From Uranotaenia lowii (lineage: Eukaryota > Arthropoda > Insecta > Diptera > Culicidae), in assembly GCF_029784155.1 (NCBI RefSeq), contig NC_073693.1, positions 289,078,875 to 289,142,874 of the forward strand: a DNA stretch of 64,000 nt, given 5' to 3'. Made by a program: the position numbers and the translations under genes. Under the pieces are notes generated by a model. The model did not search any database and was not told where the DNA came from. It worked only from the letters and a program-made list of their open reading frames with translations. Of the stretch, positions 36,402 through 45,558 are shown in pieces (position 1 is the stretch's first letter; every line of letters begins with the position of its first letter).

Positions 36402-37190
36402 TTACCAAGCCCTGATCCCAAGCCCCAAAGCCCAGGAAGACAATCTATTCAAAGTATCTTGTAAAGGTCTGTGCAGATGAGACTCGGAAGATCCTGTGAC
36501 AGACACCACGCCGTCATCTGCAAGTTGTCTTAAAGTGCAGCCTTCAGAGAGACAACTGTCGATGTCACTAACGTAAAAGTTGTACAAAAGTGGACTTAAA
36601 CATGAACCCTGTGGAAGACCCATGTAAGAGGTTCTTCTAACTGCAATATCTCCGTGAGCTAAGTTCAGATGTTTTTCACAAAGCAAACTGTATAAGATGT
36701 TGTTCAATAGTGGAGGTAGACCCCGAGAGTGCAACTTGTCTGACAACACCTCTATAGAGACTGCATCAAAAGCTCCTTTTATGTCTAAAAACACTGAAGC
36801 CATTTGCTCACGTTTTGCGAACGCCATTTGTATCTCTGAAGACAGTAAAGCAAGACAATCGTTTGTCCCTTTGCCTCTTCGAAACCCAAATTGAGTATCT
36901 GAAAGGAGACCATTTGCTTCTACCCATTTATCCAAACGAAACAAAATCATTTTCTCCATCAATTTGCGTATACAAGATAACATCGCTATAGGACGGTACA
37001 AATTCGCATCGGACGCTGGTTTTCCGGGCTTTTGGATAGCGATAACTTTCACTTCTCTCCACTCTTGGGGAACAATGTTGTTCTCCAAGAATTGATTGAA
37101 TAAATTTAACAAGCGAAATTTTGCGGCGTCCGGAAGGTTTTTCAACATGTTAAATTTGATTTTATCATTCCCGGAGCTGAATTGTTGCAA
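36402..37190 (-). pseudogene. I-clade ORF2, reverse transcriptase core
   Basis: The piece holds the main RT motifs in order: NLYRPIAMLSCIRKLMEKM, GFRRGKGTNDCLALL, FLDIKGAFDAVS (motif A with catalytic Asp), GLPQGSCLSPLLYNFYV (motif B) and LRQLADDGVVS (motif C, ADD). It runs to the hAT border, where the frame hits a stop at 36402 inside the insertion. At its upstream side a one-base frame change near 37170 separates it from the previous segment (SCNNSAPG in one frame, then NDKIKFNMLKNLPD in this one). All catalytic Asp residues are intact. Confidence 0.9.
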
Positions 37191-37468
37191 GAGAGGAGGG
37201 CAAGTGAAAATTCGACCATCGAAAAGCTGGAATCCAGACCACACCTATCAGGAGGCACGTTCCGGATTATTTTTTGTACAGGTGTAGAATCTGGGCAGAC
37301 TTTCCGTGCGAAGTTTAATAACCATCTATGTGTATATTCTTCACTTTCATTTGTAGATGATCGATTGCGCATACTTCGTGCCACTTTCCATAAGGTACTC
37401 AAGGATGTTTCCCTTGATAAACCACCCACAAAATTCCTCCAATACGCCTTTTTCTTCCATTTGATCAA
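37170..37468 (-). pseudogene. I-clade ORF2, linker between APE and RT
   Basis: This frame carries the spacer region, with KWKKKAYWRNFVGGLSRET and FSMVEFSLALLSCNNSAPG. It is joined by frame changes to the endonuclease piece (near 37468) and to the RT core (near 37170). Confidence 0.8.
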
Positions 37469-38384
37469 TTTTTTGAACTGATTTTCAAGGGAAACGTATG
37501 ATTCAAAAAGGACGAGGGTTCCATGTTTTCGAAAATCTTTGAATGCTTTTGATTTGTCCTTGTAAAGCTTGGAACACTGGTTGTCCCACCATGGATTTGG
37601 GAGCCTTCGAAGAACAGATGAATCTGGGATGGGTTTTTTTTAGCACAAAGTGCACTTCCATGGATCAAACGTGAAAGGAAGTGATACTCCTCCAAAGGAG
37701 GTAAAACATTCATAAAATTAATGGCATCTGTTATTTCGTCCGAGTACTTTTTCCAATCGATGTGTCTTGTAAGGTCATATGCCATATTTGTTGAATTTGA
37801 AGTGCTGGCCCCATTGGTGATTGTAATTTTGATTGGCAAGTGATCACTACCATTGGGATCAGGGATTACCTTCCACTGGCAATCCAATGATAATGAATTT
37901 GAGCAGAGTGAGAGGTCAATACCACTTGGTCTTGCAGGAGGTTTAGGTACCCGTGTTTTTTCACCCGTGTTCAAAATTGTTAAATTGAAACTGTCACAAA
38001 TGTCATAAATAAGAGTAGAACGACAATCGTCAGTTTGTTCTCCCCAGACAGTTCCATGTGAATTGAAGTCACCCAGGATCAACCTTGGCTCAGGAAGCAC
38101 TGAGCACAGGTCCTCTAGGTGATTTTGATCCACTGCAACTCTATGAGGCCAGTACAAACTGACAACGCATAAGTCCCTACCTCTTATAGTTATATGACAT
38201 GCAACAGCTTCAATTCCTCCTGATAAAGGGAGGTGGATTCTATAAAAGGAGTGGCGCTTATTGATCCCCAAAAGCACCCCTCCATAAGAATCGCTGCGAT
38301 CCAAACGGATAATGTTAAAATCGTGGAATGAGATGTTTGATTGAGAAGAAAGCCATGTTTCTGAAAGGGCAAAAATATCGCAAA
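37465..38384 (-). pseudogene. I-clade ORF2, APE-type endonuclease domain
   Basis: The domain would nick the target DNA to prime reverse transcription. Seen motifs: ALSETWLSSQSNISFHDF (from about 38360), YGGVLLGINKRHSFYR, LILGDFNSHGTVWG (Asp and Asn of the active site), PSGIDLSLCS, and NGSDHLPIKI (SDH motif near the end). The frame is open from about 38384 to 37465. Its N-terminal part is displaced by the local triplication and insertion at 38304-38854. Active-site residues appear intact. Confidence 0.9.
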
Positions 38385-38854
38385 TAACGGATAATGTTAT
38401 TATGCATGCAGTAAAAATCCAAAATATGAGCGCTAATAATCGTAGCAGCTTTGCCTACTAGCGACACGTCGCATACGTCGCGACGTTGAAAATAATAACG
38501 ACGCACCGCAAGTTTCCTAGGATACCTAGAGCATGCGATTGATGGCCTAAGGAAAATGTACCGTAAATAACATAAACAATGTTCGAGTACTACATCTAAA
38601 TCGCCTTCTGGACTGAAAAAAGAAAAACAAACCTGCGAATGACAGAAACCTCGCTAGTAAAAAAGCGTCGCTAGTCCTACTGTCGCTATTCGGTTTGGTG
38701 CTATACACTTAATAAAATCGTGGAATGAGATGTTTGATTGAGAAGAAAGCCATGTTTCTGAAAGGGCAAAAATATCGCAACTATGTTAAAATCGTGGAAT
38801 GAGATGATTGATTGAGAAGAAAGCCATGTTTCTGAAAGGGCAAAAATATCGCAA
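38304..38854. repeat. Local triplication in ORF2 with a 310-bp insertion in the middle copy
   Basis: A block of about 70-82 bp encoding the first endonuclease motif occurs three times (38314-38383, 38713-38780, 38786-38854) with very few differences. Before the second copy, the 14-base lead-in AACGGATAATGTTA (38386-38399) is separated from its continuation by about 312 bp (38400-38711) unrelated to the retrotransposon. That insert contains CTAGCGAC-type palindromic phrases and no clear inverted ends. The sequence suggests tandem duplication followed by insertion. Confidence 0.8.
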
Positions 38855-38953
38855 CTGAAGAAGAAATTTGAACGGATCCAGTTTAGGGACTAAACTACGA
38901 CAATTCCACTGTATAACAGCGATATCTCCGACCTCTCGGCGTAAATTAGCCAT
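38855..38953 (-). pseudogene. I-clade ORF2, N-terminal end
   Basis: The ATG at 38953-38951 opens MANLRREVGDIAVIQWNCRS and continues into the first triplication unit. Its ATGGCTAA overlaps the stop of ORF1 by 8 bases, so ORF2 is probably translated by reinitiation or a related coupling mechanism. QWNCRS is the usual start of the APE domain in this group. Confidence 0.8.
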
Positions 38954-40380
38954 CGAGAGAGATAAACATTGAAATGAGGGGCCAAATTTGCATCAATTGC
39001 TTCAAAAATGTCTTTACTACAGGAAGCATTGTTGTTACAATGCTTTTGATGGATTCAGAAACGTTGAAAAACGAAAAAATTCCATTCAGAATGTCAGTCA
39101 ACTTAAACAATCCTGGCTGGAAAGTTGATTCTGAAAAAACTGCATTCGTCAAAGGGGCCTTTGAGGTCCCTGCTGGTGTTGAATCATTCTGTGGTGAAAA
39201 AATCGTGCGGAATCCAGGAGGATTTTGTTTTTGTTGTTCTGCAGCATTCGGCTTTTTAGGGACACTGGTTGGAGGGTTCATTGCAGAGATTTTCTTGGGT
39301 ATTTTGGGTGTCTTGGGAGTTGTTTTAGCACGTTTCCGGGAGTTTGCAACGAAAACAAAAGGGTTTTCCTCATCCGTTGTTTCTTCGTTGTCAACTGGCA
39401 ACACAGAAAAGATGTTACTTGAATGAGGTTGGGCCAGTGGAGAAGCGCTCTTTAAGTTAGAGGAATAAGAACGACGCGATCGTTCCTTTAAAGAGCGCTT
39501 CTGTTTATCCCAGTAACTCTTGAATGCCTCGCACGAAGAGATTTCATGGGGTGAGCCCCCGCAATAAACACATTTCTGCTCTATTGCTGAGCATGCTCCA
39601 TCCCCATGATTCTCCCCGCATTGGGGACAGCGTGGCTTATTGCAACAGTGCGACGCTGTGTGCCCCAGCTTGATGCAATTTTTACAATGCATGGGTCGAG
39701 GCACGAAGAGTCGCACAGGAAGCCTTAAAACTCCGTCAATCAAGACGTAGTGAGGGAGGGCGGTACCTGCGAAGGTCACACGAAATGAAGCTGAAGGTGA
39801 ATACTTTGTAACTCCATTTACGACGTTGGCAGTGTTGAGTTGACGGCAATCCACGATTTCGACAGAAGTCGAATCGAGGCTCTTGAACTTGCCAACGCCG
39901 TTAGATTTAACGTATTTCGCATCCAAACTCATTTCTGTGATCACGCCCTCTATCTCTACGTCTCGAGACGGGATGTAAACGTGATACTCTAGGTTCAGAA
40001 AATTACTTGCTACAATCTCGTTTGCAGCTTTCGAGTTAGCCACAACAACGCGCAGCTTGTTTGCACGCTGTTTTGTAACACTGGTTACAGAGGGCCACCT
40101 CGCCAGATCTTTGGTGATCTGTACCACGTTAAGAGGCTTACCGTTTTTTTTTGGGCCGGATGAAAACCACCCATGGCCCAGAGGAAGATGAGCCCTCTGC
40201 ATATGCTCGGAGTCGGGTTGTTCTACTCTCAGCTGGGGATGATGAAGAGGCATCATCCATCTGAGAAAGACTAGCATTTGAGGGACCAGCAGCATCTGGG
40301 TCCTCCAGATGCTCCTCATTCTCGTAGGTTGGACTCTCATCATCCATAACTGAGGGGTTTAACCCCCCGCCTTCGTTCAT
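38946..40380 (-). pseudogene. I-clade ORF1, gag-like nucleic-acid-binding protein with frameshift
   Basis: ORF1 starts at the ATG at 40380 (MNEGGGLNPSVMDDESPTYE), an acidic, Ser-rich N-terminus. The frame breaks in a run of nine A (40152-40144), one base more than needed, just after WVVFIRPKK. It resumes as GKPLNVVQITKDLARW in the next frame and stays open to the stop at 38946. The central part has an RRM-like region of about 150 residues. Three zinc knuckles follow: CKNCIKLGHTASHC (CX2CX4HX4C), CPQCGENHGDGAC (CX2CX3HX4C) and CVYCGGSPHEISSC (CX2CX4HX4C). The protein would coat element RNA in the cytoplasm. About 480 residues, a normal length for the family. Confidence 0.85.
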
Positions 40381-41019
40381 ATTTTTTCAACGGAGCCACT
40401 AATGCCTCCGTTTTGAAAATATGAGCAAAGCACTCAATGATCGAAATATTAAAAAAGGGAAACAAGATAGGGGAGAAACAGTGAAAAAAATAAAAGATAT
40501 TACAAACTTGATTGATTTTTTCGTAATCCACGACTATTCGGCCAATTGGAAAGTCGAATATTTGGTCCAGTGTCTAACGATGGCTCCAACCACGTGGTCT
40601 TCTTTCGTTGATTGAAGATGGCTGCCACGAACGTCAATGAGCGGGGAACTAGTCTGACGAAGATGATTAGGCCGTTTGTCAAACGAAGACGACGACCTTC
40701 ACCCGCACCTCCAAACACTTCCAGCGGGGGCCAAATCCTTTTCACGGGGAACAACGGAATAAAAACTGCAGCCCACCAGCACTCGACAGGCCAAGTTTCG
40801 GGGAAGTCAACGTATCACTTTTCTTATTCTAGCGAGGGCACTTCTCCACTTTGGTAGCTAGCGAGAATTTAATTGTCTTTTGTGTCACCATACGGCAAAA
40901 AAAAACACCGGATTGAACACGGCAACTCTCTCCTATCAACCGAACAAAGAACACTTTTTTCACACACGAGGCTCGCAAAACCATGACCGTGTTCACTGAC
41001 TGATGGGAGACGAATGTGT
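40381..41019 (-). promoter_or_regulatory. 5' UTR and internal promoter region of the I-clade element
   Basis: Between the 5' border (next to the target duplication at 41020-41031) and the ORF1 start lie about 640 bp of relatively GC-rich sequence. Non-LTR elements of this group carry an internal promoter here. No TATA box is seen, as expected. No specific element is identified. Confidence 0.5.
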
Positions 41020-41127
41020 ACTAAAACAGTTCTGATTTTCCTAATATCGTCCAGCTTTTTGAAAATCTGTCTTTAAAATGTTCGAATTGTCTTGATGATT
41101 GAAAAAACAACATTTGAATATAGAGCA

Positions 41128-41610
41128 TTAGACTGAGTCGATTTGGGGTCATTTTTTAATTTCTCAAACCCTGGGGTCTAAAAAGCTTCGTCTTGGTCCA
41201 AAACTCATCCATGATTTTTTGCAGAATTTTTAAGTAACGTAATATCTATTGAATTTATTGATTATCAATGTGAAAAGATATACCTACCAGTTAATAACTT
41301 TTTTACCTAATTAGATACGAAGTTGCAGTCTACAACAAAGTTGTTCAGCGGAAAATTTTCTTAAGGAATTTTATAAATTGGCACAAAAACTGTCAGCTGG
41401 CTCGGTTCCACAGAAGAAACAAAAATGATGTTGATTTTTCAGTACAAAATATTCAGTTTTCCCATACAAACTTAAAAGTTCAAATTTACTCATGCAAACG
41501 TTACTTAAAAATTCTGCAAAAAATCATGGATGAATTTTGGACCAAGACGAAGCTTTTTAGTTCCCAGGGTTTGAGAAATTTAAAAATGACCCCAAATCGA
41601 CTCAGTCTAA
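41128..41610. mobile_element. Fold-back MITE with about 113-bp terminal inverted repeats
   Basis: Left arm 41128-41240 and right arm 41498-41610 are near-identical inverted copies starting TTAGACTGAGTCGATTTGGG. A TA at each border fits a Tc1/mariner-type target. The interior has no coding frame. A solo arm of the same family is at 10537-10665. Confidence 0.8.
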
Positions 41611-43229
41611 TGGAAAATATTTGTAGTTAGGTTATGAAAACATGGAATAAAGTGGCAATCTAATAGTTGAACCCATTCGGCAGATTAACTGCAGTCTAGC
41701 CAAGAAGAATCTTACTTTTGTTGTATACATTTAGGCGTTTAAAGATGATCCAAAAATTAAATATCGTCGCAAACAATATAGTGACTGGACATAAATTGAT
41801 AATGAACCTTATAGAAAATTAATTAAAAACAATTGGCCTGATACACATTTTGTAGGTCATCGTTTTCGAAGCATGGACATGTTATCTTAAAACATTTTTT
41901 TTATCATTTTATTTATTCAAGTTTCTAAAATTTTCATGCTTCAAGAATAGGAAAAAAAATGGCATCCCTGACTAAGTCGTGTCCGGAATACACGCTATTA
42001 CAATTTACACAAATTTCTCGTATTAGTGCTTCCATTTTGTCCACTAGAGGATACCGATGCCTTTGCCTTGTTATTGTATGGAGAAAAAGACTGTGGTCAA
42101 TATTGGTTTGGTGTATTTGTAGAAACGCTCGATCACAGCTGTTGCGAATGAACGATCTTCGATATGACTATATACCTTATTAAACTTTAAACAAGTTGAA
42201 TAAAAGATTCCATGATAATATTTTAAATTTGAAAAAAAAACGATTGAAAATGTGAATTCTCGATTAGCTATTTTTATTCCTATTTTTTTATAGTTAGGTA
42301 CCAAAATAAAAGTTCATTGTTGAAGTTCACAATAAAAAAATTTATTTATTTTCAATTCAATGTGTTGTGTTTATCAATGAAAGCTTTGAATGACAAAGTA
42401 TAAGTTGGGAAATTTTATTTCTTGAGTGATCAATAAGCAACTGATAAAATAAAAATTGAAGAAGATCAAGTTTTGTTTAAAGCATTGAAAGGACAAAGCA
42501 AATTTTAGTTGAGTAAATATTAGATCGCGTAAAACGTCGTCTGAAGTCAGTTTAAATCGTATATGATAGAAAGTCCGCATGTTTGTAGATTTTGAACTGA
42601 TTTCACTCCCACGCGGGCTTCAAGTGAGAAAATCTGGCGCTCTCTTGAATTCTCCCGATAGGTACGAATAAGCTGTTGGCTAACGCACACTCGGTTAATT
42701 TTTCGTCGGTTTAGAAAGAAATGTAGTAAATTTATGTATACTGCCTCCACTTTGGTAGGTAAATGCTGTTTTTCTAACTTTCATACGATCATTCTATAAT
42801 GTATATAGAACGTTTATCAAAACAGCGTAAGAATATAGCTACAAAAATGTTTGCTGGGAATGTTTTTCATATTAAAAATCTGAATTTATATGCTGTCAAG
42901 AAATCAAAAAATAGAAATTGAAAAACAAAGATAAGCTCATTTGAAAAAAAAAAAACAAAAATTATAATTTTTACTAACGCTACAAAACTAAGTAAATTTT
43001 GGTTGAAAATTAAAACAAGATATGAAGGTGAAAAACTATTAATTTTATTATTTTGATAGTATTTTTTTAATATAAACGTCTTACCCTTTAATAAAATGAT
43101 TTTATTTATTTAAGTGGTAACCCAAGCGAACGCATTTTTGAAGCCAATGTTTTAATGACTGACTTGTAAGATTTTGGAGTCTGTCACCTCTAGTTTTGGA
43201 TATATGATATTAAGAAGTTTATTTTTTTT
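41611..43229. other. AT-rich stretch without genes
   Basis: No domain-bearing frame is visible. Short frames at 41959-42183 and 42547-42750 lack recognisable features. Confidence 0.5.
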
Positions 43230-43391
43230 ATTTTAGTCGTTTTACAATCTTTATGTCATTCACGACTTATATCAACGATGCAGTTGGCGGACAGTTTTTG
43301 AAAAACTTATCCGGTACAAATATGATTGGGGTCGAACTCACGGACATCAGCTCAGGAAGCAACTCACTTGCCAACTGAGCTATATCTCGCA
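43230..43391 (-). mobile_element. tRNA-derived SINE, family A, copy 2
   Basis: On the minus strand the head has TATAGCTCAGTTGGCAAG (A box TAGCTCAGTTGG) and AGTTCGACCCC (B box, 43338-43328). The body includes TAAGTCGTGAATGACATAAA, which aligns with the 31.07-kb copy. There is no tRNA gene function: the acceptor ends do not pair. Confidence 0.65.
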
Positions 43392-43684
43392 GTTTAAATT
43401 GATTATGACCATTTCCTCAGTTTTTCGTCTTCCGTTGAAGTTGAAGAATAAATAAATCATTGTCAACTGATGAACCAAAAAAAAACTGATATCAGAGGCA
43501 CAAAATCACTTATCCGCTAATCGCATATTTGTCGGCTAGCTTTTGGTTAGCCAACCCAGTTTTTCTCTTTTTCGTGAGCTTTCGGATTAGAAAATTTCTT
43601 AAATTTTAATTCTGCAAACTTTTTTGTGGTAGAAAAATTTGACTGGAAATATATTTTTTCGGAGAGTTTTTTCGGCTTGCAGTC

Positions 43685-43772
43685 TTGTTTTTAGCAAAAA
43701 CGACGTATTGATTAACGTTTCCAACGTTTTCATCCTTATTGGATTTTCTTCAGGGTCTAAAATAGTGTTTAT
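43685..43772 (-). ncRNA. Hammerhead-like motif in the left Penelope terminal repeat
   Basis: On the minus strand CTGAAGA (43753-43747) is followed by a short stem (ATCC/GGAT with loop AATAA), then GAAAACGTTGG and, about 20 bases later, ACGTC (43706-43702), the place where a hammerhead would be cut. Compared with the right copy, the base before GAA is lost, which weakens the fold. Hammerhead ribozymes in Penelope-like elements are established; activity of this copy is doubtful. Confidence 0.45.
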
Positions 43773-44149
43773 TTAGTTAGTTCTGCTGATTATAATTTAT
43801 GCTTTCTTACCGAAAAGATGCCTTTTTCTTGTGAGTGTCGACTCGGTTGGTCGAGTATAGCTGTCTTTTGATCTGTTTTCCGAATAATTTAATTCAATTC
43901 GTGTTTTTAGATATAAGGTGTAGTGTATCGACTTACTGCGTACAAATGTTTGCAGATAAAAATCCATTTGTCTAGTGATTTTGGGATTAATTTTCTACAG
44001 CATCGTACTTTTAGCACAGTCTTCACTTTTCACTTATTTTGTTTTGATCAAAAATCAGTTGTTGTGTACGTGTGTTGATGGTGTAGTTTTTTTGTTTGTA
44101 TTTTTTTATATTATCTGGCAGTTCGCTTATTCTTCCGAGTAATTGGAAA

Positions 44150-44470
44150 AAGGTTGGCGTATGAAGAGTGGATGTTTTCAGTGTCTTTCCTAATGTTTAC
44201 TGTGTTTTTAGTTGTTTTAATGTGGCAGCTTTCCAATATCTCAAATTTTTCCTGGTTGTTTCCCCTGTCGATAATCCTGGCTCCTTCGATGTCGAAAAGG
44301 TGGTGCGTGGTGATTTCGTGATCCAGGAGTGCAGTTTGTTGGCTCAGCTTTCCAATTGGGTAGTCTGCTTTAGTGTATCCAAGTTCCCATACTCGTTTTG
44401 ATTCGTTTGTTTGACACTGATGTTGGGACTTTCGTTGCTTCAGTTTCACGCTAGTAAGCCCTTTGTAGCA
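44150..44470 (-). pseudogene. Penelope-like GIY-YIG endonuclease, 5'-truncated
   Basis: About 105 residues remain: CYKGLTSVKLKQRKSQHQ (the YIG half of the motif, with the conserved Arg), then TALLDHEITTHHLFDIEG, ARIIDRGNNQEKFEILES (conserved Glu in ILE), and HIKTTKNTVNIRKDTENI followed by SSYANLF. This order matches the C-terminal endonuclease of Penelope-like elements. The beginning of the domain and the whole RT are replaced by the inverted terminal repeat, which joins near 44470. The fragment is open but cannot be functional. Confidence 0.75.
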
Positions 44471-44804
44471 TGCCTTCATACGCCAACATTTCCCAATTAC
44501 TCCGAAAAATAAGCGAACTGTCAGATAATAACAAAAAATACACACGAAAAAACTACATCATCAACACACATACACAACAACTGATGTTTTATCAAAACAA
44601 ATTAAGTCAAAAATGAAGACTGTGCTAAAAGTTCGATGCTGTGGAAAACTAATCTCAAAATCAATAAACAAACGAATTTTTATCTGCAAACATCTGTACA
44701 CAGTAATATCGACTTACTACAGCTGCACTACACCTTATATCTAAAAACACGAATTAAATTAAATTATAAAGCATAAATTATAATCAGCAGAACTAACTAA
44801 ATAA

Positions 44805-44890
44805 ACACTATTTTAGTCCCTGAAGAAGATCCAATAAGGATCGAAGCGTTGGAAACATTAATCAATACGTCGTTTTTGCTAAAAACGAAA
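44805..44890 (+). ncRNA. Hammerhead-like motif in the right Penelope terminal repeat
   Basis: CTGAAGA (44820-44826) is followed by stem GATCC/GGATC (44828-44832 and 44838-44842, loop AATAA), then GAA, and a four-pair stem GCGT/ACGT closing before C at the expected cleavage site (ACGTC near 44868-44871). TTTTAG upstream and CTAAAA downstream can pair as the outer stem. One extra A (44827) between the core and the middle stem, and a G where A is normal after GAA, depart from the consensus. Confidence 0.5.
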
Positions 44891-45512
44891 CTGCAAGTCG
44901 TAAAAACTCCCCGAAAAAAAATACTTTCGCTAACTGAAGAATCTTAAGCTTATCTAATTGATGAATAAATCATAATTTCATCATCCCTCGGATTCAAAAC
45001 CTTAATTTCGACCAGGTTTTGATTCCAGAAGATATTCGAGCTCAATTTTTACTGGATTTTATAAAAAGCGAAGAACTCTTTTCACGTTGTCTTCACCCCT
45101 GGAATATAGATGGACCGTATATAAGCCTTCATTGAGCATGGATAACGAAAATAATTAACATAAAAGTTTTGGACAGAACAAAACATCTACATTGCATTGA
45201 TTGATGGAGAAAGTAAAATTTCATCAATTAGTGAATTTTGTAGCAAATTGATTCAAATTAGTTTGAGGTTTTCGATCGTTGGTGGTGTTAATCACTCGTT
45301 TCATGATTTTTTATTTTTCCTTGAAAATCATTTTAAATAGTTGAAAATGATGAGTACATCAAGATAAAAAATTTAAATAAAATACGATTTTCCCATTTTT
45401 TCATTTACTAATTGTTGCAAATTTGTTACTTTATGAAACGAAGGGTTAAATATTCTATTTGTGGCAATTTTTTCTTTCTTGGATTTAAAAAAAAAACACT
45501 TTCTTTTTGAAA

Positions 45513-45558
45513 GGCCCGACGTTTCGACAATTTTTTTGGTCTCTTTGAAGGGTATCGT
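45513..45558 (-). repeat. Decayed Penelope-type terminal motif
   Basis: On the minus strand CCCTTCAAAGAGACC, an A/T run and GTCGAAACGTCGGGC follow one another. The order resembles the CTGAAGA, stem, GAAACGT module of the 44-kb element, with the stem reading GACC/GTC. No other part of an element is recognisable around it. Confidence 0.4.

Larger units (their letters stand above)
33553..36414. mobile_element. Non-autonomous hAT transposon inserted in the retrotransposon RT
   Basis: Terminal repeats CAGGGCTTG (33553-33561) and CAAGCCCTG (36406-36414) enclose 2862 bp, flanked by the 8-bp duplication ATCCCAAG (33545-33552 and 36415-36422). Removal of the element and one repeat restores the RT reading frame across the junction, which confirms the borders. 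Tip and duplication length fit the hAT superfamily. No transposase frame is visible. The subterminal regions are rich in CAGTCA/TGACTG motifs. Two smaller MITEs are nested inside, so the element's own sequence is about 1.6 kb. Confidence 0.9.
31834..41019 (-). mobile_element. Full-length I-clade non-LTR retrotransposon, interrupted
   Basis: The element is complete on the minus strand: 5' UTR (from about 41019), ORF1, ORF2 with APE, RT and RNase H, a 3' UTR, AATAAA (31857-31852) and an oligo(A) tail. A 12-bp direct repeat ACTAAAACAGTT flanks it (31822-31833 and 41020-41031), which marks the target duplication and both borders. Removing the 2.86-kb hAT insertion and a roughly 310-bp insertion leaves about 6.0 kb. 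Presence of RNase H and the RT sequence place it in the I group, close to elements common in mosquitoes. Only a handful of lesions disable it, so it inserted fairly recently, and the hAT insertion is younger still. Confidence 0.85.
43655..44935 (-). mobile_element. Remnant Penelope-like retroelement with inverted terminal repeats
   Basis: Long arms at about 43655-44163 and 44484-44930 are reverse complements, with a roughly 75-85-bp extra segment (43811-43888) in the left arm. Between them on the minus strand lies a fragment of the GIY-YIG endonuclease that ends Penelope-like proteins. These elements are known to carry terminal repeats in inverted or direct arrangement and to truncate at the 5' side, which fits this structure: inverted repeat, truncated endonuclease, normal repeat. 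The RT domain is absent. Each arm contains a hammerhead-like motif. Confidence 0.75.

Noticed and set aside
38974..39426. 150-codon frame on the plus strand
   Set aside because: It is the antisense shadow of the retrotransposon ORF1, whose zinc knuckles are clear on the other strand.
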